DNA of 50,685 nucleotides from Alphaproteobacteria bacterium UBA2784 (GTDB lineage Bacteria > Pseudomonadota > Alphaproteobacteria > Micropepsales > Micropepsaceae). Position numbers and translations under genes: made by a program. The DNA lies in the NCBI GenBank assembly GCA_002352285.1, contig DEIC01000020.1:1-50685 (forward strand), in the 5' to 3' direction. The notes under the pieces were generated by a model that was given only the letters and a program-made list of their open reading frames with translations, ran no database searches and was not told the DNA's origin. Positions 24,438 through 33,316 of this stretch are shown in pieces; position 1 is the stretch's first letter, and each line of letters opens with the position of its first letter.

Positions 24438-25280
24438 ATGTCGGGAACAGACTTGCTGAACTGGCCTCGTGAAATCGCGTGGGGCGCACTTTTCTGGATC
24501 GTCTTCCTTGTCGCCTTGCTGCCGGGCAGCGTCATAGAGGCTGCTGCCCAGGGGGCGGCGCTTCGTCTTGATGGGGAGGCCATGCGCATTCTTGCGGCTG
24601 GCCTTCTTGCTGGCGCTGCGACCCCTGCTGTCACTGCGCTTGTGCGCCGTTATCCCGTGCAGGCTGGCCGCATGGCGGGCCGGATTGCGCTTCACGTCGC
24701 GGCCGCACTTGGCATTGCCCTGACCTTGATCCTGATCTCATGCGTTCTTGCACCGCTAACCGGCGTTGGCGATACACGCCCGTTCCTCGATACGGTTTCA
24801 AACCATGTCGCGGCGAATGTGTTCCCGCTGACCTTTGCAACGCTTGCCCTTGACGCCATCGTTCATTGGTTCCGGGCCACAGTGACTGACGGCGCCAGCG
24901 CCGGACTGGCCCTTCAGCCGGGCGCGTTGCCCCGTGATGCTGCTGCCCCGTATCTTTCGCGTGCACATGTGATGAATCGCGGGCGCGTGGTGGTGGTCGA
25001 GCTTGGGGACGTCGACTGGATTGAGACCCAGGGAAATTACCTCGCATTGCATGTCGGCAGCGCCACCCACCTCGTCCGTGAGCCGATGGCCAGATTTGAG
25101 GCCAATCTCGATCCGGCCAAGTTTGTGCGCATCCATCGCAGGCTGATGGTTGCAGTCGACCGGGTCCGTGCGATCGCCCCTCACGCAAACGGCGATGTGC
25201 TGGTCCTCCTCAGGGATGGCACAGAGCTCAAAGCGAGCAGGAGTTACCGCGACCGCCTGCGCTTGCGCCTCGGGGCGTAG
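24438..25280 (+). CDS. Membrane-anchored LytTR-family DNA-binding regulator
   Basis: A 280-residue transcription regulator with four hydrophobic segments (about 14-33, 48-70, 78-102 and 118-142) followed by a LytTR DNA-binding domain (about 178-278). The LytTR hallmarks VDWIETQGNYLALHV, FVRIHRRLMVAVDRV and DGTELKASRSYRDRLR are clear. Such membrane LytTR proteins lack a receiver domain, so the signal is probably sensed in the membrane. It lies between sucCD and sucAB and faces away from the esterase; the 161-nt shared gap (24277-24437) includes a CTTGG-AG-CCAAG dyad (24303-24314) that might be a target. Target genes are unknown. Confidence 0.88.
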   Translation: MSGTDLLNWPREIAWGALFWIVFLVALLPGSVIEAAAQGAALRLDGEAMRILAAGLLAGAATPAVTALVRRYPVQAGRMAGRIALHVAAALGIALTLILISCVLAPLTGVGDTRPFLDTVSNHVAANVFPLTFATLALDAIVHWFRATVTDGASAGLALQPGALPRDAAAPYLSRAHVMNRGRVVVVELGDVDWIETQGNYLALHVGSATHLVREPMARFEANLDPAKFVRIHRRLMVAVDRVRAIAPHANGDVLVLLRDGTELKASRSYRDRLRLRLGA

Positions 25281-25303
25281 GTACAAATTTTGGAGGCCGA
25301 GGC

Positions 25304-25331
25304 AAAAGGGGGGGGCTAAAGCCCCCTTTTT
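25304..25331 (+). terminator. Rho-independent terminator after the LytTR gene
   Basis: An A-run and G-run pair across a TAAA loop with GCCCCC followed by TTTTT. The perfect core stem is GGGGGC/GCCCCC with extra G:U or A:T pairs below it. It ends transcription 24 nt after the LytTR stop and separates it from the sucA leader. Confidence 0.8.
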
Positions 25332-25378
25332 CCATGTGGTTCACCCCGAAAAAGGGCAGATTTCCCGCACTGGCATGG

Positions 25379-25408
25379 TTGAAGGGGGATTCCCCGATAG
25401 AGTATCTT
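25379..25408 (+). promoter_or_regulatory. Candidate sucA promoter with GC dyad in the spacer
   Basis: TTGAAG (25379-25384), an 18-nt spacer and TATCTT (25403-25408). The spacer includes GGGGA-T-TCCCC (25385-25395), an 11-bp dyad placed as in the sucC and sdhC promoters. The leader to the sucA start would be about 120 nt. Inference only. Confidence 0.35.
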
Positions 25409-25535
25409 CCGCGCGCCTTTCCGCGTGGTCCTGTTTGCTTGAAACCGGAAACGGCCATCAGCGTGCTCCGATGCAGCGCCGGACCCCTCTATGCGCTGTT
25501 CCAACTTTACCGCCGCAACTGGCGGTCAGGGTGCA

Positions 25536-28535
25536 ATGACCGAGGCTTCCCCCATCCGCAGCCGCTCGAACGATGTCCTTCTGGCGACATCGTTTTTGAA
25601 CGGCGCCAATGCCATTTTCGTTGAAGAGATGTTTGCGCGCTATGCCGCCGATCCGCAGTCGGTGGATGCGGACTGGCGCATTTTCTTTGACACCATGGGT
25701 GACAGTGTAAAGCGCGCCGCCGCAGCCGCGGGCGGCGCGTCGTGGGCGCGCAAGGGCATGAGCGGGCTGACAGGCGTTCTGGCCGAAGAATGGATTCCCG
25801 CCGCTCCCAAGGCGCCCAAGGGAGGCAAGCCGGTTGCCGATGCAAAACCCCCTCAGGGCAGCACCGTTGCCAGCGCGCTGGCGGCCAAGGCGCCGTCGGA
25901 TGATGCGATCAAGGCGGCGACGCTCGATTCCATCCGTGCGCTGATGCTGATCCGCGCCTATCGTGCGCGCGGCCATCTGGCCGCCAAGCTTGATCCGCTC
26001 AACATCACGCCGGAAAAATCACATCCCGAGCTTGAGCCATTCAACTATGGCTTCCTGCCGCAGGACATGGACCGGCCCATCTTCCTCGACAATGTGCTGG
26101 GCCTGCAAACGGCGACCATGCGCGAGATCGTGCAGATCTGCCGCGAAAATTATTGCGGCACGATCGGCTATGAGTTTGTCCATGTCACAAACCCGGAAGA
26201 AAAACGCTGGATTCAGGAGCGCATCGAGGGCCGCGAAAAGGGCGTGACGTTCACGCCAGAGGGCAAGCGCGCGATCCTCAACAAGCTGATCGAAGCGGAA
26301 GGGTTTGAAAATTTCTGCACGCGCAAGTTCACCGGCACCAAGCGTTTTGGCCTTGATGGCGGTGAAGCGGTGATCCCGGCGCTCGAACAGATCATCAAAA
26401 AGGGTGGTGCGCTGGGCGCCACCGAAATCCTTTTCGGCATGGCGCATCGCGGGCGGCTCAATGTGCTCGCCAATGTGATGTCAAAACCCTATCGCCAGAT
26501 TTTCCACGAGTTCCAGGGCGGGTCGAGCAACCCGAAGGATGTCGGTGGTTCGGGCGACGTGAAGTATCATCTGGGCGCATCGTCAGACCGCGCCTTTGAC
26601 GGCAACGAGGTGCATCTGTCGCTCGCGCCCAATCCGTCGCATCTGGAAGCGGTCAATCCGGTGGTGCTGGGCAAGGCGCGCGCCAAGCAGGTGCAGCGCG
26701 GCAAGGGCGATCTGGATGCGGGGCGTGCACAGGTGATCCCCGTGCTGATCCATGGCGATGCGGCCTTTGCGGGTCAGGGTGTGGTGGCCGAGTGTTTTGC
26801 CATGTCGGGCACGCGCGGCTATCGCACCGGCGGCACGATCCATGTCGTCATCAACAACCAGATCGGCTTTACGACCAGCCCGCATCATGCGCGCTCGTCA
26901 CCCTATCCGTCCGACATCGCCAAGATGGTCGAAGCGCCGATCATGCACGTGAATGGTGATGATCCTGAAGCGGTCGTGCATTGCGCGCGCATTGCCACGG
27001 AGTATCGCCAGAAGTTCCAGAAGGACGTGGTGGTTGATATTTTCTGCTACCGCCGCTTTGGCCACAACGAGACGCTGGAGCCGACCTTCACGCAGCCCTT
27101 GATGTACAAGGCGATCAAGGAACAGAAGACGACGCTCACGCTCTATACGTCGAAGCTGATTGCCGAGGGCACGCTGAGCGCCGACGATGTTGCGGCGATG
27201 CAGGCGGCTTTCAACAAGCGCCTGGATGATGCGCTTGAAGCGTCGAAGTCGTTTCAGGCAAACAAGGCAGACTGGCTGGATGGCCAGTGGGCTGGTCTGG
27301 ATGCGGGCAGGGGCGCCTATAATCGCGGTGATACGGCGGTGCCGCTTGAGACATTGCAGGAAGTCGGCCGGGCGCTTTCAAGCGTGCCATCGACCTTCAA
27401 TGCACACCGCACTGTGTCGCGCCAGCTTGCCGCCAAGGCGCAGATGTTTGAAAGCGGCGAGGGTATTGACTGGGCAACAGCCGAGGCGCTGGCGTTCGGC
27501 ACGCTGGCGCTTGAAGGTGTGCCGGTGCGCCTTTCCGGTCAGGACAGCCGCGAGGGCACGTTCAGCCAGCGCCATGCTGCGCTGGTCGATCAGGAGTCGG
27601 AAGCGCGCCACGTGCTTCTCAATCACATCCGCCCCGGCAAGCAGGCAGAGGTCGAGGTGATCGACTCGCTTCTGTCCGAGTTTGCAGTGCTGGGTTTTGA
27701 GTATGGCTATTCCACTGCGGAGCCGCGCGCGCTGGTGCTGTGGGAGGCGCAGTTTGGCGATTTCGCCAATGGCGCGCAGGTCATCATCGACCAGTTCATC
27801 GCATCCGGCGAAACGAAGTGGCTGCGCATGTCGGGCCTCGTGATGCTTCTGCCGCACGGCTATGAGGGGCAAGGGCCGGAACATTCCTCCGCGCGGCTTG
27901 AACGCTTCCTGCAGCTGTCGGCGGAAAATAACTGGCAGGTCGGCAATTGCTCCACGCCCGCCAATTATTTCCACGCGCTGCGCCGCCAGATGCGCCGCAC
28001 GGTGCGCAAACCCCTGGTGCTGATGACGCCCAAATCGCTCCTGCGCCACAAGCGTGTGGTGTCGAAGCTGGCCGAGATGGGACCGGGCACGTCGTTCCAT
28101 CGCGTGCTGCGCGATCATGCCGAGGCCTATCCGGGATCGACCATTGCGCTCAAGGCGGATGGCGATATCCGCCGGGTCATCCTGTGCTCGGGCAAGGTCT
28201 ATTATGATCTGCTCGACGAGCGCGAGAAGCGCAATGCGTCCAACATCCAGCTGATCCGTGTGGAGCAGCTCTATCCCTATCCGGGCGAGAGCATCGAGCG
28301 CGAGCTTGCGCGATTCCCGCGCGCGGACGTGATGTGGGTGCAGGAGGAGCCGCGCAATCAGGGCGCGTGGAGCTTTATCGCACCGATGATTGAAGAATCG
28401 CTGGAGCGCCTTGGCCGCAAGGGCCAGCGCGTGGCGTATGCGGGGCGCGCTGCCGCCGCATCGCCCGCGACCGGCCTTGCCAGCACCCATGCCGCCGAAC
28501 TCAAGGCATTCCTTGAGACGGCCTTTACTGTTTGA
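25536..28535 (+). CDS. sucA: 2-oxoglutarate dehydrogenase E1 component
   Basis: Thiamine-diphosphate decarboxylase of the 2-oxoglutarate dehydrogenase complex; 999 residues. Motifs are FLNGANAIFVEEMFARY near the N-terminus (E2-binding region), EILFGMAHRGRLNVL, the ThDP region GDAAFAGQGVVAE, NNQIGFTT and PHGYEGQGPEHSSARLERFLQL. I use ATG 25536 (MTEASPIRSRSND) with CAGGG upstream; an in-frame ATG 45 nt earlier lacks a ribosome-binding site. It heads sucA-sucB-lpd, with sucB 17 nt downstream. Confidence 0.97.
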   Translation: MTEASPIRSRSNDVLLATSFLNGANAIFVEEMFARYAADPQSVDADWRIFFDTMGDSVKRAAAAAGGASWARKGMSGLTGVLAEEWIPAAPKAPKGGKPVADAKPPQGSTVASALAAKAPSDDAIKAATLDSIRALMLIRAYRARGHLAAKLDPLNITPEKSHPELEPFNYGFLPQDMDRPIFLDNVLGLQTATMREIVQICRENYCGTIGYEFVHVTNPEEKRWIQERIEGREKGVTFTPEGKRAILNKLIEAEGFENFCTRKFTGTKRFGLDGGEAVIPALEQIIKKGGALGATEILFGMAHRGRLNVLANVMSKPYRQIFHEFQGGSSNPKDVGGSGDVKYHLGASSDRAFDGNEVHLSLAPNPSHLEAVNPVVLGKARAKQVQRGKGDLDAGRAQVIPVLIHGDAAFAGQGVVAECFAMSGTRGYRTGGTIHVVINNQIGFTTSPHHARSSPYPSDIAKMVEAPIMHVNGDDPEAVVHCARIATEYRQKFQKDVVVDIFCYRRFGHNETLEPTFTQPLMYKAIKEQKTTLTLYTSKLIAEGTLSADDVAAMQAAFNKRLDDALEASKSFQANKADWLDGQWAGLDAGRGAYNRGDTAVPLETLQEVGRALSSVPSTFNAHRTVSRQLAAKAQMFESGEGIDWATAEALAFGTLALEGVPVRLSGQDSREGTFSQRHAALVDQESEARHVLLNHIRPGKQAEVEVIDSLLSEFAVLGFEYGYSTAEPRALVLWEAQFGDFANGAQVIIDQFIASGETKWLRMSGLVMLLPHGYEGQGPEHSSARLERFLQLSAENNWQVGNCSTPANYFHALRRQMRRTVRKPLVLMTPKSLLRHKRVVSKLAEMGPGTSFHRVLRDHAEAYPGSTIALKADGDIRRVILCSGKVYYDLLDEREKRNASNIQLIRVEQLYPYPGESIERELARFPRADVMWVQEEPRNQGAWSFIAPMIEESLERLGRKGQRVAYAGRAAAASPATGLASTHAAELKAFLETAFTV

Positions 28536-28552
28536 GCTGAAAGAAAGCGACG

Positions 28553-29785
28553 ATGACCGAGATCCGCGTGCCCAACATGGGCGAGTCCGTGACCGAAGCA
28601 ACGGTTGCCAAGTGGCTGAAGAAAGTGGGCGATGCCGTTGCCGCTGACGAACCGCTGGTGGAGCTTGAGACCGACAAGGTCGCGGTCGAAGTGAACGCAC
28701 CTGCGGCCGGCGTGCTCACGGAAATTGCGACCGGACCCGGCACGGCAGTAAAGGTCGGCGGATTGCTCGGCACAATTTCCGGCTCTGGTGGCGTGGTGCG
28801 CCCGGCGCCGGCTGCGGCGGCGCCTGCACCTGCGCCGCGCCCGGCACCTGCGCCTGCTCCGGCTCCAGTGGCCGCACCTGCGGCAGATCGTCCGCTGTCG
28901 CCTTCGGTGCGCCGCATTGTGGAAGAAACCGGCATTTCGCCCAGCGCGATTGCGCCCACCGGCCCCGGCGGCCGCATCACCAAGGGCGATGCGCTGGCAG
29001 CCCTTGAGGCGCGCGCCGCATCACCGGCAACGCCCGCCGTTGCGGCAGCGCCTGCACCTGCCGCACATGGCCCGCGCGCCGCTGATCCGCGTGAACAGCG
29101 CGTGCCCATGACGCGCCTGCGCAAGACCATCGCGCTGCGCCTGAAAGAGGCTCAGAATACGGCAGCGCAGCTCACCACATTCAACGAAGCCGACATGACC
29201 ACGATCATGGCGCTGCGCTCTGAATACAAGGATGCGTTCGAGAAGCGCCACGGCGTGCGCCTCGGCTTCATGTCGTTCTTTGTCAAGGCGTGCATCGCGG
29301 CGCTGAAGGAGCTTCCGGCCGTCAATGCCGAGATTGATGGCGACGATATCGTTTACAAGAACCACTATGACATCGGTGTGGCTGTTGCGACCGAACGCGG
29401 CCTTGTGGTGCCCGTGGTGCGCGATGCTGACCACATGAGCCTTGCGGGGCTTGAAAAAGCGATCAACGATTTCGGCCTGCGCGCGCGCGATGGCAAGCTG
29501 AAGCTGGAGGAGCTGCAGGGCGGCACGTTCACGATCTCGAACGGCGGCGTCTATGGCAGCCTCATGTCCACGCCGATCCTGAATACGCCGCAGTCGGGCA
29601 TTCTGGGCATGCACAAGATCCAGGAGCGGCCGATGGCGATTGGCGGCAAGGTCGAAATCCGCCCGATGATGTATCTGGCGCTGTCCTACGATCATCGTCT
29701 GGTCGACGGGCGCGAAGCCGTTCTCTTCCTCGTGCGGGTCAAGGATTTCCTTGAGAACCCGTCACGCCTTTTGCTGGAAGTGTGA
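28553..29785 (+). CDS. sucB: 2-oxoglutarate dehydrogenase E2, dihydrolipoamide succinyltransferase
   Basis: Core acyltransferase of the complex, 410 residues. A lipoyl domain (1-77) carries the lipoylated Lys42 in ETDKVAVEV; an Ala/Pro linker (about 82-108) precedes the E1/E3-binding domain (RPLSPSVRRIVEETGI, about 113-148); a second Ala/Pro linker leads to the catalytic domain ending in SYDHRLVDGREAV with the active-site His. Domain order and length are normal. lpd starts 9 nt after its stop. Confidence 0.97.
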   Translation: MTEIRVPNMGESVTEATVAKWLKKVGDAVAADEPLVELETDKVAVEVNAPAAGVLTEIATGPGTAVKVGGLLGTISGSGGVVRPAPAAAAPAPAPRPAPAPAPAPVAAPAADRPLSPSVRRIVEETGISPSAIAPTGPGGRITKGDALAALEARAASPATPAVAAAPAPAAHGPRAADPREQRVPMTRLRKTIALRLKEAQNTAAQLTTFNEADMTTIMALRSEYKDAFEKRHGVRLGFMSFFVKACIAALKELPAVNAEIDGDDIVYKNHYDIGVAVATERGLVVPVVRDADHMSLAGLEKAINDFGLRARDGKLKLEELQGGTFTISNGGVYGSLMSTPILNTPQSGILGMHKIQERPMAIGGKVEIRPMMYLALSYDHRLVDGREAVLFLVRVKDFLENPSRLLLEV

Positions 29786-29794
29786 GGACGCGCC

Positions 29795-31198
29795 ATGCCG
29801 GGACAATATGATGTCGCGTTCATTGGCGGCGGGCCGGGCGGCTATAACGGCGCGATCCGCGCTGCGCAGCTGGGCCTGAAAACAGCTGTCGTTGAGAAAA
29901 CCGCAACGCTGGGCGGCACGTGTCTTAACGTCGGATGCATTCCGTCAAAGGCGCTGCTGCATGCCTCAGCGCGCTTTGAAGAGGCGGTCCGGCATTTTCC
30001 GGCCATCGGCATCCGCGCCGAGCTGACGCTCGACCTGCCTGCGATGATGAACCACCGCGCGAAAACGGTTGAGGGACTGACCAAAGGCATCGAGTTCCTG
30101 TTCAAGAAGAACAAGATCGACTGGATCAAGGGCACGGGCCGCATTGCGGGCGCAGGCAAGGTTGCTGTCACCTTGACCGCAGGCGGCGAGGATCAGCTGG
30201 ATGCCAAGAGCATCGTGATCGCCACGGGCTCGGAAGTGATGAAGATCCCCGGTGTCGTGATCGACGAGCGGCGCATCGTGTCTTCGACCGGCGCGCTGAC
30301 CCTGCCCGGCGTTCCACCGCGCATGATCGTGATCGGCGGCGGCTATATCGGGCTTGAGATGGGTTCGGTGTGGCGCAGGCTGGGCTCGCAGGTGACGGTT
30401 GTCGAATTCCTCGACCGCATCACGCCCGGCATGGATGCGGAAGTCTCCAAGCAGTTCCAGCGCATTCTGACCAAGCAGGGCATGGCCTTCAAACTCGGCA
30501 TGAAGGTGGTGGGCGCGGATGTGTCGTCATCGGGCGTCAAGGTGAAGATCGAACCGGCGGCGGGCGGTGCGCCCGAGACGCTGGAGGCAGATGTCGTGCT
30601 CGTCTCGATCGGACGCAAGCCGCATACGGCAGGCCTTGGCCTTGAGGCGGCAGGCGTGGCGATGGATGCGCGCGGCCGCATCGTGACGGATGGCCATTAC
30701 CGCACATCGGCGCCCGGCATCTTTGCCATTGGCGACGTGATCGCTGGCCCCATGCTTGCGCACAAGGCAGAGGATGAGGGCATGGCGCTTGCCGAGTTGC
30801 TGGCGGGCAAGGCGGGCCATGTGAACTACGACACGATCCCGGGCGTTGTTTACACCGCGCCGGAAGTTGCCACCGTCGGCAAGACCGAAGAAGAATTGAA
30901 GGCGGCAGGCGTTGAGTATCGCGTGGGCAAGTTCCCGTTCACGGCGAATGCACGCGCGAAAACCATCGCCGACACGGATGGCTTTGTGAAAATTCTGGCG
31001 GATGCGAAAACTGATCGCGTGCTGGGCTGCCACATCATCGGGCCGGAAGCGGGCAACATGATCGCGGAAGTCGCACTCGGCATGGAGCTGGGCGCGTCTG
31101 CCGAAGACATTGCGCGCACGTGCCATGCGCATCCGACATTGCCGGAGGCCGTGCGTCAGGCGGCGATGGGCGTGGATGGCCGCATCACGCAGATGTAA
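29795..31198 (+). CDS. lpd: Dihydrolipoamide dehydrogenase
   Basis: FAD-dependent E3 subunit that reoxidises dihydrolipoamide with NAD+; 467 residues. It has the FAD-binding GGGPGGY (11-17), the redox disulfide Cys43-(x4)-Cys48 in GGTCLNVGCIPSK, the NAD-binding GGGYIGLEMGSVW near residue 180 and the C-terminal CHAHPTLPEAV with the catalytic His-Glu pair. GAGG lies upstream of the ATG. Third gene of the sucA-sucB-lpd operon. Confidence 0.97.
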   Translation: MPGQYDVAFIGGGPGGYNGAIRAAQLGLKTAVVEKTATLGGTCLNVGCIPSKALLHASARFEEAVRHFPAIGIRAELTLDLPAMMNHRAKTVEGLTKGIEFLFKKNKIDWIKGTGRIAGAGKVAVTLTAGGEDQLDAKSIVIATGSEVMKIPGVVIDERRIVSSTGALTLPGVPPRMIVIGGGYIGLEMGSVWRRLGSQVTVVEFLDRITPGMDAEVSKQFQRILTKQGMAFKLGMKVVGADVSSSGVKVKIEPAAGGAPETLEADVVLVSIGRKPHTAGLGLEAAGVAMDARGRIVTDGHYRTSAPGIFAIGDVIAGPMLAHKAEDEGMALAELLAGKAGHVNYDTIPGVVYTAPEVATVGKTEEELKAAGVEYRVGKFPFTANARAKTIADTDGFVKILADAKTDRVLGCHIIGPEAGNMIAEVALGMELGASAEDIARTCHAHPTLPEAVRQAAMGVDGRITQM

Positions 31199-31201
31199 CG
31201 C

Positions 31202-31627
31202 ATGATCGTCGTCCGCAGGGCGCTGGTGCAGGAGCATGCGGCGCTGGCGGCACTTGCTGTCGCGGCGATGCGTGCGTCATTTCACTGGCATCCCCCCGAA
31301 CATTGGCGCGCGGACGTGTTTCTTGCCGATGCGGCAGGCGATGATCTTTATGCTGCCGATCTCGAGGGTGCGCTGGCGGGCGTGCTCGGTTTCTACGCTC
31401 CGGAAAATTTCATTCATTCGCTGTTCGTTGCGCCCGGTTTTCAGCGACGTGGCGTGGGTGCGGCTCTGTTGACCAGGGCGCGTGCGCTGGCCACCGGCCC
31501 GCTTTCACTGAAGGTTGATGAACCCAATCTTGCGGCGCGGGCGTTTTATGCGCGTTTCGGCTTTGAAGAAGCGGGCCGCGGCGAAGCGAATGGTGTGCCG
31601 TGGCTTGCCTTGCGGGCGCGGTCATAG
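31202..31627 (+). CDS. Small GNAT-family acetyltransferase
   Basis: A 141-residue acetyltransferase. The acetyl-CoA-binding motif is VAPGFQRRGVGAALLTRAR near residue 80, followed by LKVDEPNLAARAFYARFGFEEAGR, the typical GNAT C-terminal pair. The substrate is unknown. It begins 3 nt after lpd and is probably the last gene of that transcript. Its last 82 nt overlap the 3' end of xerC on the other strand; the overlapped part encodes the conserved GFEEAGR motif, so this frame is probably the older of the two. Confidence 0.85.
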   Translation: MIVVRRALVQEHAALAALAVAAMRASFHWHPPEHWRADVFLADAAGDDLYAADLEGALAGVLGFYAPENFIHSLFVAPGFQRRGVGAALLTRARALATGPLSLKVDEPNLAARAFYARFGFEEAGRGEANGVPWLALRARS

Positions 31628-32523
31628 ACCTCCAGCATGCGCGTGGCATCGACATCGGTGTAACGCTGCGTTGCCGCCAGGGAGGCGTGACCCAGCAATT
31701 CCTGAATGGTGCGCAAATCACCGCCGCGCGAGAGAAGATGCGTTGCAAAGGAATGGCGCAGCGCGTGCGGTGTGGCGCGCGAATGAAGCCCGAGAACGAT
31801 GCGCAATTCCCGCATCAATTTTTGCACATGGGTCTGGGTCAGCGGGCCGCCGCGCGGGGCGCGGAAGAGTGGCGCATCGCGCTCACCGCCCCACGGGCAG
31901 AGTTTTACATACGCGTTGATGGCGTCGCGCACGGCGGGAAGCACCGGCACCATGCGCTCCTTCTTGCCCTTGCCCATGATGCGCAGCGTATCGCCGATGG
32001 GAAGGCACGCGCGGGTCAGCGACAGCGCCTCGGAAATGCGCAGGCCCGCGCCATAAAGCAGCGTCAGTACGGCGACGTTTCGCGCGCGCTCCCACGGTTC
32101 GTCGGCGGCGCTGGCGGGCGTGATTTCAGCATCTGCCAGAACGCGCGCGGCGTCATCCTCGCTGATGGGACGCGGCAGCGTGCGCTTGCGGCGCGGCGCG
32201 CGCATGGAAAGGGCGGCTGTGTTGCGCGCCATGCCCCGCTCATCCAGCCAGCGATAGAAACTGCGCAAGCCTGAAAGCGCGCGCGCCACACCCTCGGCGC
32301 CCAGGCCATCATTGCGGCGCTGCGCCAGAAAGGCGCGCAGATCAGCCGCGGTTACGCCTGCGAGCAATTTCAGGTCGGCCGCGCGGCCTTTATGCGATGC
32401 CAGAAACGCGCTCAGACTTTGAACATCGGCGCCATAGGCCAGAATTGTGTGCGCGCTCATCCGCCGTTCGCTGCGCAGATGGGTCAGCCATTTGGCAATG
32501 ATGGCCTCAGCGGTTTCGGCCAT
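31546..32523 (-). CDS. xerC: Tyrosine recombinase XerC
   Basis: Site-specific recombinase that resolves chromosome dimers at dif together with XerD; 325 residues. An N-terminal SAM-like domain (about 5-95) precedes the catalytic domain with Arg162 (LRISEAL), Lys185, His253 and Arg256 (HALRHSFATH), His279 (LLGHA) and nucleophile Tyr288. After the normal end near LEVYDRA there are about 20 extra residues rich in Ser, Pro and Lys, written over the 3' end of the acetyltransferase gene. It follows the transaldolase gene by 14 nt, so the two are co-transcribed. A chromosomal gene, not evidence of a mobile element. Confidence 0.93.
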   Translation of the reverse strand: MAETAEAIIAKWLTHLRSERRMSAHTILAYGADVQSLSAFLASHKGRAADLKLLAGVTAADLRAFLAQRRNDGLGAEGVARALSGLRSFYRWLDERGMARNTAALSMRAPRRKRTLPRPISEDDAARVLADAEITPASAADEPWERARNVAVLTLLYGAGLRISEALSLTRACLPIGDTLRIMGKGKKERMVPVLPAVRDAINAYVKLCPWGGERDAPLFRAPRGGPLTQTHVQKLMRELRIVLGLHSRATPHALRHSFATHLLSRGGDLRTIQELLGHASLAATQRYTDVDATRMLEVYDRARKASHGTPFASPRPASSKPKRA

Positions 32524-32537
32524 GGCAACACGATGTG

Positions 32538-33191
32538 TCAGAGGATCGACTGGCCGGTCTTCTTCCAGTCGGCGAGAAAGGCTTCAAGGCCGCGATCCGT
32601 CAGCGCATGGCGCGCCATCTGGCGCAGCACGCTGCCCGGCATGGTGGCGACATCCGCACCGATCAGGGCGGCAGCGCGCACATGGGCGGGGTGGCGGATC
32701 GAGGCCGCCAGAATTTCGGTCTCGTAGCCGTAATTGTCATAGATGGTGCGGATGTCGCGGATCAGCTGCATGCCATCATCGCCCTGATCGTCAAGGCGGC
32801 CGATGAAGGGCGAGATGAAGCTCGCATCGGCCTTTGCAGCCAACAGCGCCTGATTGGCCGAGAAGCACAGCGTCACGTTCACCATGGTGCCATCTTCGCG
32901 CAGCGTGCGGCAGGCGATCAGGCCATCCATGGTCAGCGGCACCTTAACCGCGACGTTGGGCGCGATCTTGGCGAGGTGGCGGCCCTCGGCGATCATCGCT
33001 TTGGCGTCTGTGGCCGTGACTTCGGCGCTGACCGGGCCATCGGTCAGTGTGCAGATCTCGGCAATCACGTCAGTGAATTTGCGGCCCGATTTTGCGACCA
33101 GTGAGGGATTGGTGGTGACGCCATCTACAAGACCGGTCGCGGCAAGCTCGCGGATCTCGCTGGTATCGGCGGTATCAAGAAAGAACTTCAT
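32538..33191 (-). CDS. fsa: Transaldolase / fructose-6-phosphate aldolase-like protein
   Basis: A 217-residue enzyme of the small transaldolase (Fsa/TalC) subfamily. It begins MKFFLDTADTSEIREL, has GVTTNPSL and the Schiff-base Lys83 in VAVKVPLT, then VTLCFSANQALLAAKA and SPFIGRLDD. It acts in the non-oxidative pentose phosphate pathway or as an aldolase; which one cannot be decided from sequence alone. The start ATG 33191 has AAGGGGG upstream, so the longer frame to 33248 is rejected. It is divergent from priA across 125 nt. Confidence 0.93.
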   Translation of the reverse strand: MKFFLDTADTSEIRELAATGLVDGVTTNPSLVAKSGRKFTDVIAEICTLTDGPVSAEVTATDAKAMIAEGRHLAKIAPNVAVKVPLTMDGLIACRTLREDGTMVNVTLCFSANQALLAAKADASFISPFIGRLDDQGDDGMQLIRDIRTIYDNYGYETEILAASIRHPAHVRAAALIGADVATMPGSVLRQMARHALTDRGLEAFLADWKKTGQSIL

Positions 33192-33316
33192 GGCGGCCCC
33201 CTTGGCCCGGCTGGTTCCGGCAGAATCAGGCTGGGCCATTTTGGGCATTTGCAGGGATTTCGATGCAAGCCCAAAGCGCTGATTGAAGGGCGCATGGCGA
33301 CAGATAAAGTGCGGCG

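Noticed and set aside
27378..28700. A 440-codon open frame opposite the end of sucA
   Set aside because: Shadow of sucA/sucB codons, with no domain or ribosome-binding site.
31546..32523. The tyrosine recombinase as an integrase of a mobile element
   Set aside because: Residues and length fit XerC, neighbours are housekeeping genes, and no attachment-site repeat or cargo was seen.
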